Assembly (NCBI GenBank): GCA_902363515.1
Contig: CABJAN010000011.1
Span: forward strand, 62,001-126,000
DNA length: 64,000 nt
Reading direction: 5' to 3'
Source of the DNA: Bacillota bacterium
Lineage (GTDB): Bacteria > Bacillota > Clostridia > Lachnospirales > Lachnospiraceae
Shown: piece after piece, positions 9,472-18,429 of the stretch
Layout: every line of letters starts with the position of its first letter
How positions within the stretch are numbered: position 1 is the first letter of the stretch
Position numbers and translations under genes: made by a program
The notes under the pieces: generated by a model
The model's input: only the letters and a program-made list of their open reading frames with translations
What the model was told of the DNA's origin: nothing
Database searches by the model: none

Positions 9472-9514
9472 TTCGTGGTGCACAAATTTAAATCGTTAAA
9501 TTGTGCACCACGAA
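9472..9514. promoter_or_regulatory. Long inverted repeat, probable operator of the PucR-type regulator
   Basis: The arms TTCGTGGTGCACAAATTTAA and TTAAATTGTGCACCACGAA are complementary apart from one extra A, around a 4-nt centre. It lies between the regulator's stop (9538) and the -35 of the uptake operon. It is followed on the minus strand by CTTGTAAAAGG, not by a T run, so a protein-binding site is favoured over a terminator. It could still serve both purposes. Confidence 0.6.
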
Positions 9515-9537
9515 CAAATAATTTCTCATCTTTTTAA

Positions 9538-11169
9538 TTATGATTCCATGTAAGCCAATATTTTCATTACTAAATTTACTTGAAACAACACATCTGGATC
9601 ATTTAAATCAGCCCCCGTTAATTGTTCAATTCGCCTAATACGATAAGCTAATGTATTTCTATGAAGAAACAATGTCTCCGCTGTTTCTTTTCTTGCGCCA
9701 TGATGCTCTGCCAGTGTTTTAAGCGTCTCCAAAAAAGGAGTTCCATACTTTTCATCATGCATCTTCAATTCCAGAAGTGTCTCATCTACAAATTCACGAA
9801 AAATATCCATTTTTGCCATTTCAAAAAATGCCTCTTCTAATCGAAGATCTTCAATAAAACAAATCTCTCTCTTTCCTCTTTTCTTACCAATTGTAATAGC
9901 AGTCCTTGCTTTCTTATATGCCATAATAAAATCATGATAAGAAAAAATCTCTGTAGAAACTCCGATTGTAATCCATGCACCATAGTTTTTATAAATCTGT
10001 CTCTGTATTTCTTTCATACACTTCAAAATTTCGCTTTTCTCAATGTCCTTTGTAAACAGACAATGAAAACTATCACTCTTATTTCCAACAAAAAAACATT
10101 GTCTGTGCCTTCTCAAGACATCTTTATGAATCTGCATAATCTCATCTTTAAAAATATTTACTTCAGCTTCTGTTTTATTTCGAATCACTTTTTCAAACTC
10201 ATCAATATCTCCAACCACCAATATGTATGAAAAAGAAGGCCACTTCAGCCCTCTAGCACGTTTTACAGCATCTTCTTCTGTCTGAATATTTCCACTAATT
10301 AAATCAAAAAAAAAGTTGTTATCTTGGTAATATTCTGTTTGTTCTACCAAACCCTTTTTAGAAAACTCCAAAGCTAGATAAACGCCTGCTTGCCTTAATG
10401 CAATTTCACTCATTTCATCAAACTTTCCTTTTAAACCTACTGCATAAAGAAATCCATTGCATTTATTTTTTACGTATATTCCCATTGCACGTATTTCCCA
10501 CTCTCCTGCTGATGCAGCCACGATTTCATCTTTGCTTTTCTCCACATACTCTTTTAACTGCTTCTGTATAGTTGTATCTTCATAAGCATTTTTTGCTAAC
10601 CATCGTTCTGCACCTTCTCCTTCCGGATAGCACCCTAATAACATTTGTCTATGGTCAGCAACCAGAATTACACACCCTAGCATTTCTCCTAAAACAGCAC
10701 AAATTTCTTGAAATCCACCACCCTCAATCTGTATTTCAAGAAATTTTTCATTCATGGCTTTATTAAATTCTAACTTTTGATTTTGTGCATTCACCACTTT
10801 TTTCATTAAAGGATTTGCGAGATTAATAAAAGCCATATCCCGTGGTACCTCAATTACAGGAACCTGCAATTCATTTGCCAGATCTTTTATCTTCTGGGTG
10901 ATTTCTCCGAAAAATTTTGTTTTTAATGCAATACCAGAGGAACCTGCTTTTGCCATAGCTTTAATAATATCTAACAATACCCCTTCGTCACGATTCATGG
11001 CATATCCTGTAGTAATCATCAACTCATTTTTTTTAATCCATGGAATAATATCAGGAACTTCCATGGCATCAATATAAAGTATCTCTCGATCTACTCCTTT
11101 ATTTCCTGCAACTAATCTACATTCTTTCCATTCTTCCATCTTTAAAACATCACTTATATTTATAGACAT
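9538..11169 (-). CDS. PucR family transcriptional regulator
   Basis: A 543-residue cytoplasmic regulator. Residues about 8-125 form the PucR N-terminal sensory domain (includes MEVPDIIPWIKKNELMITTG). A GGDEF-like/CdaR middle region follows. The C-terminal helix-turn-helix of the PucR family (TLAEHHGARKETAETLFLHR then NTLAYRIRRIEQLTG) ends the protein. Members control purine, sugar-acid or amino-acid catabolism, often as activators. It lies directly upstream of and in the same direction as the peptide-uptake operon, with a large inverted repeat between them, so it most likely controls that operon. Confidence 0.9.
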   Translation of the reverse strand: MSINISDVLKMEEWKECRLVAGNKGVDREILYIDAMEVPDIIPWIKKNELMITTGYAMNRDEGVLLDIIKAMAKAGSSGIALKTKFFGEITQKIKDLANELQVPVIEVPRDMAFINLANPLMKKVVNAQNQKLEFNKAMNEKFLEIQIEGGGFQEICAVLGEMLGCVILVADHRQMLLGCYPEGEGAERWLAKNAYEDTTIQKQLKEYVEKSKDEIVAASAGEWEIRAMGIYVKNKCNGFLYAVGLKGKFDEMSEIALRQAGVYLALEFSKKGLVEQTEYYQDNNFFFDLISGNIQTEEDAVKRARGLKWPSFSYILVVGDIDEFEKVIRNKTEAEVNIFKDEIMQIHKDVLRRHRQCFFVGNKSDSFHCLFTKDIEKSEILKCMKEIQRQIYKNYGAWITIGVSTEIFSYHDFIMAYKKARTAITIGKKRGKREICFIEDLRLEEAFFEMAKMDIFREFVDETLLELKMHDEKYGTPFLETLKTLAEHHGARKETAETLFLHRNTLAYRIRRIEQLTGADLNDPDVLFQVNLVMKILAYMES

Positions 11170-11253
11170 CTTACATTCCTACTCTTCATTGACTTTTTTT
11201 CTTGTAACTTTTATATTATAACATGAATACATATATAATTGGAGATTTAATCT

Positions 11254-12144
11254 ATGGATATCAGTTTTGAACTTTATAAAGTTTTTTATTACGTAGCTAC
11301 CACTCTAAGTTTCTCCGAAGCATCCAGACAACTCTATATTTCCCAGTCTGCGGTAAGCCAGTCTGTGAAATCATTGGAGCAAAAATTGGGACATGCCCTG
11401 TTTCACCGGAGTACAAAAAAAGTCGCCTTAACCCCAGAAGGAGAATCTCTCCTGCGACATGTGGAACCCGCAGTAAACCTTTTATATGAAGGAGAAAATC
11501 AGATTTTGAATTCTCCTTCCCTGGAAGCACCTTTGCGTATTGGAGCCAGTGACACCATATGTCGCTATTTTCTGGTTCCCTATTTTCAGCGTTTCCACCA
11601 GGAATTTCCAAACATCCACATAAAGGTTACAAACGCAACTTCAAAAGATTGCGTATCCCTTCTCCACAACAACAAGGTAGACTTTATTGTGGCAAACACA
11701 CCAAATCCCTATTTAACAGAAAAAGATACCTTCTACGTTATTCGAGAGTTTCAGGACATTTTCGTGGCAGGTAAGAAATTTTTCAACTTAGAAAACCAGG
11801 CGCTGTCCTTACGGGAATTAACCCGTTATCCTATTCTTATGTTGGATAAAACCAGCACTACCAGTGAATTTCTCCACCAACTTTTTGTAAAACATGGTCT
11901 ATCCCTAACACCTGAAGCTGAACTTTCCAGTAATGATCTTCTCCTAGATTTTGCTCACATTGGCCTTGGTATTACGGTTGTCCCTGATTATGTATTAAAA
12001 CATCGTCAAAAAGAATTTTACCCTCTAAACATACAGGAATCTATCCCCAACAGAAAGCTGATTCTAGCATATCAATCCCAGCTTCTATCTTCCCCTGTCT
12101 GCGAAAAATTCCTTCGCTATCTGTTGCCGGATATACAACTCTAA
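11254..12144 (+). CDS. LysR family transcriptional regulator
   Basis: A 296-residue regulator. The N-terminal winged helix-turn-helix spans residues 1-60 (SFSEASRQLYISQSAVSQSV is the recognition region). An effector-binding domain of the LysR type follows, starting near APLRIGASDTICRYFLVPYF. It is divergent from the PucR-type gene with 84 bp between them, and GGAG lies 9 nt before the ATG. LysR proteins often act on divergent or nearby genes; possible targets here are the PucR gene or itself. The ligand is unknown. Confidence 0.9.
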   Translation: MDISFELYKVFYYVATTLSFSEASRQLYISQSAVSQSVKSLEQKLGHALFHRSTKKVALTPEGESLLRHVEPAVNLLYEGENQILNSPSLEAPLRIGASDTICRYFLVPYFQRFHQEFPNIHIKVTNATSKDCVSLLHNNKVDFIVANTPNPYLTEKDTFYVIREFQDIFVAGKKFFNLENQALSLRELTRYPILMLDKTSTTSEFLHQLFVKHGLSLTPEAELSSNDLLLDFAHIGLGITVVPDYVLKHRQKEFYPLNIQESIPNRKLILAYQSQLLSSPVCEKFLRYLLPDIQL

Positions 12145-12156
12145 ATGCAAAAAATC

Positions 12157-12200
12157 ACCCCGAAAACCAGTACTATACGGATTTTCGGGGTTCTATTTTT
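12157..12200. terminator. Bidirectional terminator between LysR and RidA genes
   Basis: The hairpin ACCCCGAAAA...TTTTCGGGGT has a T run on both strands (TTCTATTTTT on plus, GATTTTTTG on minus). It serves the two convergent genes. Confidence 0.85.
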
Positions 12201-12573
12201 ATTCTGCTTCTGCAATCACTTCTACTTCACAAAGCACATTTTTAGGTAATGTTTTCACCGCCACACAGGAACGTGATGGCTTTCCCGTAAAGTATTTACC
12301 ATACACTTCATTAAATGCTGCGAAATCTCCCATATCTGCTAAAAAACAAGTGGTTTTTATAGTCTTTTCGTAGCTGCTTCCTGCTGCTTCTAAGACAGCA
12401 CCCAGATTTTTCATAACCTGCTCTGCCTGTTCTTCAATAGTAGCTCCCTGGATTTCGCCTGTTTCTGGGTTTAATGGAATCTGCCCAGATGTAAATACCA
12501 CACCCTTCACTACCATTGCTTGAGAATATGGTCCGATTGCTGCCGGCGCTTTTTCTGTACTGATAACTTTCAT
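12199..12573 (-). CDS. ridA: RidA family 2-iminobutanoate/2-iminopropanoate deaminase
   Basis: A 124-residue RidA (YjgF/YER057c/UK114) protein, which hydrolyses reactive enamine/imine intermediates released by PLP enzymes such as threonine dehydratase. It starts MKVISTEKAPAAIGPYSQ and keeps the family's substrate-binding Arg in PSRSCVAVKTLPK and the C-terminal Glu-rich strand. The ATG at 12573 is chosen because AGGAGG lies just upstream and because an upstream in-frame ATG at 12606 overlaps the -10 element. The family forms a homotrimer in the cytoplasm. Confidence 0.93.
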   Translation of the reverse strand: MKVISTEKAPAAIGPYSQAMVVKGVVFTSGQIPLNPETGEIQGATIEEQAEQVMKNLGAVLEAAGSSYEKTIKTTCFLADMGDFAAFNEVYGKYFTGKPSRSCVAVKTLPKNVLCEVEVIAEAE

Positions 12574-12604
12574 AATGCCATCCTCCTGAAGTTCTTTTCC
12601 ATTC

Positions 12605-12633
12605 ATTATAGTACACTAAAAAGCACACGGCAA
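12605..12633 (-). promoter_or_regulatory. Promoter of ridA
   Basis: Minus-strand TTGCCG (12628-12633) and TATAAT (12605-12610) have a 17-nt spacer, 32 nt upstream of the chosen ridA ATG. Confidence 0.75.
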
Positions 12634-12678
12634 GTCCTTTCCATCATGGATTCCAGAACCGTTTTATCTTCTCGGGAG

Positions 12679-14649
12679 TTTGACAGTTGAATAATTAAAA
12701 ATCACCTTGCAGGTCTTATAAAACCTGCATTTTTTATGTCAAATTTTATGTTTTGATATATACTTGTTTGTAATAGTGTGGTATACTAGAAGAAAAAAGG
12801 ATTTTTTTATCATGTACATAGCAATCACAGGCAGCAAAAATAATAAAGATGTATATATTTATCGTTCCTTCCGCAAAGAAAACGGAAAAGCCTCTTCATG
12901 TATTTACAAAAAACTCGGGAAGTACAATGCTCTTTTGGAACAGTTCGATGGAAATGAAGACAAACTGATGACATGGGCAAAAGAACAGGCTGCTAAGGAA
13001 ACCGAACTTTATAAGCTGCATACCGGAAAAGTTTCTGTAGAGTTTTCCAAAGCTGCAGCTATCCCTATGAATGAACGCCGTTCTTTCAATGTAGGTTATC
13101 TGTTCCTTCAGAAACTATGCACGCAGCTACGTTTAGATAAAGTCTGCCGGACAATTAAAAGCAGGCATAAATTTAAATATGATCTGAATGCAATACTCAC
13201 AGATCTTGTCTATGCGAGGATTCTTTCCCCTGCCAGCAAACTGGCCAGCTACGAGTACTGCCAGTCTTTGTTGGAACCGCCTAAATACAGTCTCCAGGAC
13301 GTTTATCGTTCTCTTTCTGTGATTGCAGGGGAGTCTGATTTTATACAAAGTGAGCTATATAAAAACTCAAACTTCATTCATCCACGAAATAATAGAATCC
13401 TTTATTATGACTGTACGAATTATTACTTTGAAATTGAAGAGGAAGATGATTTCCGGCGTTACGGAAAAAGCAAAGAAAACCGTCCTAATCCAATCGTAAC
13501 TATGGGATTATTTATGGACGCAGACGGTCTTCCCCTTGCCTTTGACATCTTCCCTGGAAACCAGAATGAACAGACAACCCTGAAGCCGTTAGAATCCAAA
13601 ATTCTTCAGGATTTTAACTACAGTGAATTCATATACTGTTCTGATTCCGGACTTGGCAGTTCAAGTAACCGAAGATTCAATTCTTTAGGAAATCGGGCTT
13701 ATATCATCACGCATTCTCTGAAAAAAATGAAAAAGGAAGATCGTGAGATTGCTCTGAGCCCGACTCAGTTCCGCAGAATTGGATCCGACCAATTTATAGA
13801 TATCCGTACACTGGACGAATCGGATGAAGAGGTCTATAACACAATCTACTACAAGGAAGTGCCTGTTGTTACAGGTGACATGGATGAAACTTTAGTTGTC
13901 ACCTATTCCCCTAAGTACAAAGCCTACCAGAGAAAAATCCGTGCCCGGCAGATTGAACGGGCTGAAAGGATAATCACAGCACCTGGACGCAAAAGAAAAG
14001 GGAAAAATCAAAACGATCCTATGCGCTTCGTAAAAAAGACTTCCGTTACTACTGATGGTGAGATTGCCGAAAAACAAGTTTATGATCTTGATGAAGAACA
14101 AATTCAAAAAGAAGAATTGTATGATGGTTTTTATGCAGTTATCACAAACCTGGAAGGAGATATTTCACAGATCATAAGGATCAACAGACAACGTTGGGAA
14201 ATCGAAGAAAACTTTCGGATCATGAAAACAGAATTCGAAGCAAGACCTATATATGTCAGAAGAGAATACCGGATAAAAGCCCATTTCATGACCTGCTATA
14301 TCAGCCTTCTGCTCTATCGTTTACTGGAAAAGGAACTTGGAAATATTTATACAGCAGATCAGATATTGGAAACATTACGCTCAATGCAAATGACACTGCT
14401 GAACACAGCGAGTGGATATATCCCCTCTTATACAAGAACCGAATTAACCGATGCATTACATAAAACATTTGATTTTAGAACGGATTATGAATTCATTACC
14501 AAAACAGATATGCGAACTCTTATCAAAGATACAAAGCAAATAAAATCAAAACTGAAATAATATAGTACATATCGCTGCAAAAAGGAAAACGGCTACAGTG
14601 CCCATATTTACTGGGTTTGTAGCCATTTTGTCACCTTATAACTGTCAAA
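12679..14649 (+). mobile_element. IS1634-like insertion sequence (1971 bp)
   Basis: The ends are marked by inverted TTTGACAGTT (12679-12688) and AACTGTCAAA (14640-14649), enclosing one transposase gene. A terminator-like hairpin near the left end (GCAGGT...ACCTGC then T run, 12709-12735) would block outside transcription. A second hairpin follows the transposase (GGCTACA...TGTAGCC, 14591-14624). No short target duplication is seen. IS1634 relatives are known for target duplications of very variable length, so its absence does not exclude recent insertion. Confidence 0.8.
12812..14560 (+). CDS. IS1634 family transposase
   Basis: A 582-residue DDE transposase. Candidate acidic catalytic residues are Asp in ILYYDCTNYYF, Asp in YCSDSGLGSS and Glu in the late RQRWEIEENFRIMK block, the usual DDE arrangement of the IS4/IS1634 group. 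The ATG at 12812 is chosen. A TTG in frame at 12764 would add 16 residues but lies before an extended -10 (TGGTATACT, 12779-12787). The gene is intact with no frameshift, so the element may still be mobile. Confidence 0.9.
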   Translation: MYIAITGSKNNKDVYIYRSFRKENGKASSCIYKKLGKYNALLEQFDGNEDKLMTWAKEQAAKETELYKLHTGKVSVEFSKAAAIPMNERRSFNVGYLFLQKLCTQLRLDKVCRTIKSRHKFKYDLNAILTDLVYARILSPASKLASYEYCQSLLEPPKYSLQDVYRSLSVIAGESDFIQSELYKNSNFIHPRNNRILYYDCTNYYFEIEEEDDFRRYGKSKENRPNPIVTMGLFMDADGLPLAFDIFPGNQNEQTTLKPLESKILQDFNYSEFIYCSDSGLGSSSNRRFNSLGNRAYIITHSLKKMKKEDREIALSPTQFRRIGSDQFIDIRTLDESDEEVYNTIYYKEVPVVTGDMDETLVVTYSPKYKAYQRKIRARQIERAERIITAPGRKRKGKNQNDPMRFVKKTSVTTDGEIAEKQVYDLDEEQIQKEELYDGFYAVITNLEGDISQIIRINRQRWEIEENFRIMKTEFEARPIYVRREYRIKAHFMTCYISLLLYRLLEKELGNIYTADQILETLRSMQMTLLNTASGYIPSYTRTELTDALHKTFDFRTDYEFITKTDMRTLIKDTKQIKSKLK

Positions 14650-14656
14650 GATGGGA

Positions 14657-14706
14657 TTATAAGTAAAATTAATATGACTAATATTTTATATAATTCTTTC
14701 TAATAA
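14657..14706. repeat. 50-bp repeat, copy 2 (beside the insertion sequence)
   Basis: It matches 1426-1475 at 49 of 50 positions. It starts 7 bp outside the right end of the insertion sequence. The left side of the element has no copy, so it is not a target-site duplication. Confidence 0.75.
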
Positions 14707-14755
14707 TATATAATTTCCAAAATTTTTACTATTTCAAAGTCAGGATGCATTCCTA

Positions 14756-14950
14756 TTACTTCCGTTCTTCTTTTATTTCCTCATAAACCGCCAGATTATA
14801 CCCATCAAAATTTACCGTTTGGTTCTCCTCTTCTTTTGACATAGATACAGTCACAAGATGTCCATTCTGCAAAAACTCCTCCCACTGGCTTTCATCCAGA
14901 TTTGGTATATAATATGGCCAGTGCCACACTACATTTTCTGATACCTTATT
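14756..14950 (-). pseudogene. Gene remnant downstream of the anti-sigma gene
   Basis: A 64-codon open frame on the minus strand (ends EEIKEERK, includes VVWHWPYYIPNLDESQWEEF and VNFDGYNLAVYEE). It has no start codon with a ribosome site and is preceded by a stop. The composition and Trp-rich block look like real protein, so this is read as the C-terminal remnant of a gene that once followed the anti-sigma factor. The family is not recognised. The rest of 14561-14985 holds only the end of the insertion sequence and the 50-bp repeat. Confidence 0.45.
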
Positions 14951-14985
14951 TTACTATATAGGTATGGGATTTGCAATGAAATCCC

Positions 14986-15615
14986 CTATACAAACCAGAG
15001 AAAAACAGCTTCCCCCTTTGCTTTTATTTCCACCTGGTAGTCTGTATTTCTGTGAAGTTTTTCCAAATCTATACTCTCTCCCGGAAGAATTTCTTCACTT
15101 TCCAAAATCACGTTTCCCTCTCTATCCATGATTCTCAGCGCTATGCTGTCACTGCTGTCAGCATGAACCACCATCTCTTTTTTATAAAACACACTGTTAA
15201 AATTTAAGTAACCATCTTCGCCCACGGAAATCTTTTCCCACTCTCCAAAGGTATCTATATCTCTAAGCGATACCTCAAAAGACGGAGAAAAATACTCATG
15301 CACAACCCCAACATTTTCATAAACCAGATAACCGCCAACCAATACCATGGCCGCAAGAAAAACTGCCACACCCCCTGTCAGGATTCTCTTTCTTTTTATC
15401 TGACGTTTTAACTCTTTTAACATTTTCTTATTTTCCTCCTGAAGCCTTACACTTGATGGCAGTTTCCATTCCTGTTCCATAGTTTCATATTCTTTTCTGC
15501 AATTCCCACAGCTTTCAAGATGGGCTTTCATCACTTCTGTGGTTTCTGCGCTTAGCACTCCATCCATATACAACGGCATTAAATCTTTGGCAATACTACA
15601 ACTGATTTTTTCCAT
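14986..15615 (-). CDS. Anti-sigma factor with zinc-finger domain
   Basis: A 209-residue membrane protein that should hold its sigma factor inactive. The N-terminal zinc-binding anti-sigma domain shows HLESCGNCRKEYE. One membrane helix (residues about 78-100, GGVAVFLAAMVLVGGYLVYE) follows, then a roughly 100-residue outer domain of beta type. The ATG at 15615 is chosen because GGAGG lies 9 nt before it; an ATG 9 nt upstream abuts the ribosome site. It overlaps the end of the ECF sigma gene by 20 bp, so the two are translationally coupled. Confidence 0.87.
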   Translation of the reverse strand: MEKISCSIAKDLMPLYMDGVLSAETTEVMKAHLESCGNCRKEYETMEQEWKLPSSVRLQEENKKMLKELKRQIKRKRILTGGVAVFLAAMVLVGGYLVYENVGVVHEYFSPSFEVSLRDIDTFGEWEKISVGEDGYLNFNSVFYKKEMVVHADSSDSIALRIMDREGNVILESEEILPGESIDLEKLHRNTDYQVEIKAKGEAVFLWFV

Positions 15616-16099
15616 TCTCCACATCCTCCATATACTCTATAATCTGTTTTCTGGCGCGGTAAAAAGTAACCCTGGCCCAGTTTGGTGTCTTCCCGAATAA
15701 CAGGGAAATTTTCTCAAAAGAAAGCTCCCCAAATACCCGCAGGGTAAACACTTCTTTGTAAGATTCTTTCATCCTGTGCAAAAACTGATGAATCAAAAAT
15801 ACAGTCTCTTCATCCAGAATTTTCTCTGTAATTCCATCCGACACCTGCTGTGCCGGTTCTTGAAATTCTTCCTTTACATAGATTTTTTCACGTTTGCAAT
15901 ACGTGTAATAAGTATTTCTGGCAATGGTAAACAACCAGGCGCGAATATCCTTTTTTCCATCAAAACCATCTATGGATTTCAGAGCCCTGGTAAAGGTCTC
16001 CTGTGTGATTTCTTCTGCAATTTCTTCACTGGCTGAAATACTTCTGAGAAACAAATACACATCCTTAAAATACCATTCATAAATTTTATCAAATTCCAC
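15596..16099 (-). CDS. ECF-type RNA polymerase sigma factor
   Basis: A 167-residue sigma-70 family factor with only regions 2 and 4. Region 2 (ITQETFTRALKSIDGFDGKK, then DIRAWLFTIARNTYYTYCKR) and region 4 (VFTLRVFGELSFEKISLLFG, then KTPNWARVTFYRARKQI) are clear. The overlapping anti-sigma gene is its likely partner. It probably responds to an envelope signal sensed by the outer domain of that protein. The target genes cannot be told; autoregulation is usual. Confidence 0.92.
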   Translation of the reverse strand: MEFDKIYEWYFKDVYLFLRSISASEEIAEEITQETFTRALKSIDGFDGKKDIRAWLFTIARNTYYTYCKREKIYVKEEFQEPAQQVSDGITEKILDEETVFLIHQFLHRMKESYKEVFTLRVFGELSFEKISLLFGKTPNWARVTFYRARKQIIEYMEDVENGKNQL

Positions 16100-16178
16100 C
16101 CTCTGGCCCTCCTTTCACTCTATTAACTAATAACTCTTCCAAACATTACACATTTTTTCATTTATTTTTCTATTATAT

Positions 16179-16207
16179 TTGAATTCTGCTTTAAAGTCTG
16201 ATACTAT
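16179..16207 (+). promoter_or_regulatory. Promoter of the cation/proton antiporter gene
   Basis: TTGAAT (16179-16184) and TACTAT (16202-16207) are separated by 17 nt. The gene's GGAGGAGG site follows at about 16231. Confidence 0.7.
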
Positions 16208-16242
16208 AAATCCGATTATTTTTACAAAAAGGAGGAGGCGCT

Positions 16243-17415
16243 ATGCTGCTTAGTATTGCCTTAATCTTATTGCTTGGAATGTTTATGGGATGGCTCTGTA
16301 AAAAAATCCATCTGCCAGGTCTTACCGGAATGCTTCTAACAGGTATTCTTCTGGGTCCTTATGTTTTAAACCTGATTGATTCTTCTCTTTTAAATATTTC
16401 TTCGGATTTAAGAAGAATTGCCCTGATTATTATTTTAGCAAGAGCCGGGCTTTCCCTGGATTTAAAAGATTTGAAAAAAGTAGGCCGTCCTGCTGTTCTT
16501 ATGTGTTTTGTTCCAGCCTGTCTGGAAATGCTTGGAATGGTACTGCTGGCGCCTGCCCTTCTTGGTATTTCTGTTTTAGATGCTGCCATTATGGGTGCTG
16601 TGGTGGCTGCAGTCTCTCCCGCTGTAGTGGTTCCGAAAATGCTGAAGCTTATGGAGGAAGGATACGGGGTGTCTCACAGCATTCCTCAGTTAATTCTTGC
16701 CGGCGCATCGGTGGATGATGTTTTTGTCATTGTTGTATTTACTGCTTTCACCGGACTGGCACAGGGCAATCGTGTATCTGTAAAAAGTTTTCTCAACATT
16801 CCCATTTCCATTATTTTGGGAATTCTGGGCGGCTTTTTGATTGGCTGGATTCTGGCAAAATATTTTGAAAAGATGCACCTGAGAGATACTGTAAAAGTTA
16901 TGATTTTTCTCTGTGTCTCTTTTCTTCTTGTAACCTTTGAGGATACATTTTCCTCCATCATTCCTTTTGCATCCCTCATTGCAGTAATGGCAATGGGTAT
17001 CTCCCTGCAAAAGAACAGAACAGAAGTTTCCAGACGCTTATCCGTAAAATTTAATAAACTGTGGGTTGCAGCAGAAATCCTGCTCTTTGTGTTAGTTGGG
17101 GCAACCGTTGATATTCAGTATGCAGCCTCTGCCGGACTGCTCTGCATACTTTTGATTCTCGGTGTACTTCTTTTCCGTATGCTTGGCGTCTGCCTCTGTC
17201 TGCTCCAAACATCTCTGACCTGGAAAGAACGCCTTTTCTGCATGATTGCCTATACCCCAAAGGCGACTGTACAGGCAGCGATTGGCGGCGTTCCTCTTGC
17301 TATGGGACTTTCCTGCGGAAATATGGTTTTAACTGTAGCGGTAGTGGCAATTCTAATGGCAGCGCCTCTTGGTGCGTTTTTCATAGACGCCACCTATAAA
17401 AAATTATTGAAATAA
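16243..17415 (+). CDS. Cation/proton antiporter (CPA family)
   Basis: A 390-residue integral membrane protein with about 11-12 helices of the Na+/H+ exchanger fold. The N-terminal block MGWLCKKIHLPGLTGMLLTG is typical. The GASVDDVFVIVVFTAF block resembles the ion-binding Asp pair of CPA exchangers. There is no C-terminal TrkA-N/RCK regulatory domain, so it is the short form. It exchanges Na+ or K+ for protons at the cytoplasmic membrane. It is transcribed divergently from the ECF sigma gene and could be a target of that sigma factor, though its visible promoter is of the housekeeping type. Confidence 0.87.
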   Translation: MLLSIALILLLGMFMGWLCKKIHLPGLTGMLLTGILLGPYVLNLIDSSLLNISSDLRRIALIIILARAGLSLDLKDLKKVGRPAVLMCFVPACLEMLGMVLLAPALLGISVLDAAIMGAVVAAVSPAVVVPKMLKLMEEGYGVSHSIPQLILAGASVDDVFVIVVFTAFTGLAQGNRVSVKSFLNIPISIILGILGGFLIGWILAKYFEKMHLRDTVKVMIFLCVSFLLVTFEDTFSSIIPFASLIAVMAMGISLQKNRTEVSRRLSVKFNKLWVAAEILLFVLVGATVDIQYAASAGLLCILLILGVLLFRMLGVCLCLLQTSLTWKERLFCMIAYTPKATVQAAIGGVPLAMGLSCGNMVLTVAVVAILMAAPLGAFFIDATYKKLLK

Positions 17416-17423
17416 AACAAAAT

Positions 17424-17473
17424 CAGGAGTATGAATATACATCACTTTTCTGTGTTCTGTATTCATACTCCTG
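17424..17473. terminator. Bidirectional terminator
   Basis: Arms CAGGAGTATGAATA and TATTCATACTCCTG flank a 22-nt loop between two convergent genes. T-rich sequence follows on plus (TTCTGTCTTTCTTT) and ATTTTGTTTTAT on minus. Confidence 0.8.
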
Positions 17474-17491
17474 TTCTGTCTTTCTTTGATT

Positions 17492-17752
17492 TTACAAAGC
17501 TGGTATCTGTTTGTTCTTATCAGCCAGATATTTCTTCACGCCCTCCACATCTGAATATGCAAAGTGACGGAGTTCATCTTCCGTAAGCTGTCCCAGTTCC
17601 TCTAAATCATAACTTCCTGTCACATAGCAGCTTGGTTTCAGCATTTCCTCTGTAAATCCCAGTTCTTCCATCTGCTCCCTGGAAATATACTGGCTCACCT
17701 CAATTTTATTGCAGGCTTTGCAGTGATACACCGAAAAAAGTTCTTTGCTCAT
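17492..17752 (-). CDS. Hypothetical small protein with a CxxC motif
   Basis: An 86-residue acidic cytoplasmic protein of unrecognised family. It has HCKACNK near the N-terminus and one more Cys (PSC) around residue 42, which might bind zinc. Helical segments rich in Glu and Leu follow. An AAGGA site lies upstream of the ATG. It stands alone between two terminators or gene ends, with no operon partner to suggest a role. Confidence 0.65.
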   Translation of the reverse strand: MSKELFSVYHCKACNKIEVSQYISREQMEELGFTEEMLKPSCYVTGSYDLEELGQLTEDELRHFAYSDVEGVKKYLADKNKQIPAL

Positions 17753-17806
17753 AATTCCTTTGCTCCTTTTGTATAACCATTTTCTATTTTGTATTTTAAT
17801 ACAAAG

Positions 17807-18307
17807 TCAATGATTTGTATAGACCGGAAGTAGCTCCAAAACCGACACCGCAACAAACGCCACAGCAAGCAGCATCCCCAGCCTCACCAATATCTTTTCC
17901 AAAAAAGGACTGATTCTCTGTTTGCGCCATTGGTAAGGCAGTAAAAAGGTAATCAGCACGCAAATACAGAAAATCCCAATATCCACCCACAAAACACTTT
18001 TTCCTGTAAAACAGGTATAACCATAAAACAGCAGTGGCATAGCCAGAAGTCCTGCAAAAAGTCCCATAAAATTCTTCCCTAAAAGTCCCGGTATAGCATT
18101 TCCCAGGATTCTCTGTTCCATGAGGAAAAATATAAAGGCAGGAAAAAACAATAATTTCAAATGTTCCCACACCGTTTCATTAATCGGAGAAAAAAGTCCA
18201 ATCAATAGATTTTCATGGGACCATTCATAAAAGAAATGGCTCAAAGTTCCAAGTACAAGTGTCCACACAATCCCTATCCACGTTATTTTTCTACATTTTC
18301 TATTCAT
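17807..18307 (-). CDS. DUF6512-like integral membrane protein
   Basis: About 166 residues with five hydrophobic helices and short loops. The block SPINETVWEHLKLLFFP after the first helix is characteristic of the DUF6512 group. The ATG at 18307 is chosen because an AGAGG site sits about 10 nt before it, whereas the upstream ATG abuts that site. Function is unknown. It is divergent from proC. Confidence 0.7.
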   Translation of the reverse strand: MNRKCRKITWIGIVWTLVLGTLSHFFYEWSHENLLIGLFSPINETVWEHLKLLFFPAFIFFLMEQRILGNAIPGLLGKNFMGLFAGLLAMPLLFYGYTCFTGKSVLWVDIGIFCICVLITFLLPYQWRKQRISPFLEKILVRLGMLLAVAFVAVSVLELLPVYTNH

Positions 18308-18368
18308 AAAACCCATACCTCTTTTTTCAAATAGTATATGTTCGCCAAAGACTTTTTATCGACATGGC

Positions 18369-18397
18369 TTGCCAAAAATCAAAAAAGCCTTCATAAT
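18369..18397 (+). promoter_or_regulatory. Promoter of proC
   Basis: TTGCCA (18369-18374) and CATAAT (18392-18397) have a 17-nt spacer. An AGGAGG site follows before the ATG at 18430. Confidence 0.65.
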
Positions 18398-18429
18398 AAA
18401 TAAAAATACTTACAGGAGGATTATTTAAC

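Noticed and set aside
1426..14706. 50-bp repeats as target-site duplication of the insertion sequence or ends of a composite element
   Set aside because: One copy is 11 kb from the left end of the element and the other lies 7 bp outside the right end; neither matches the terminal inverted repeats.
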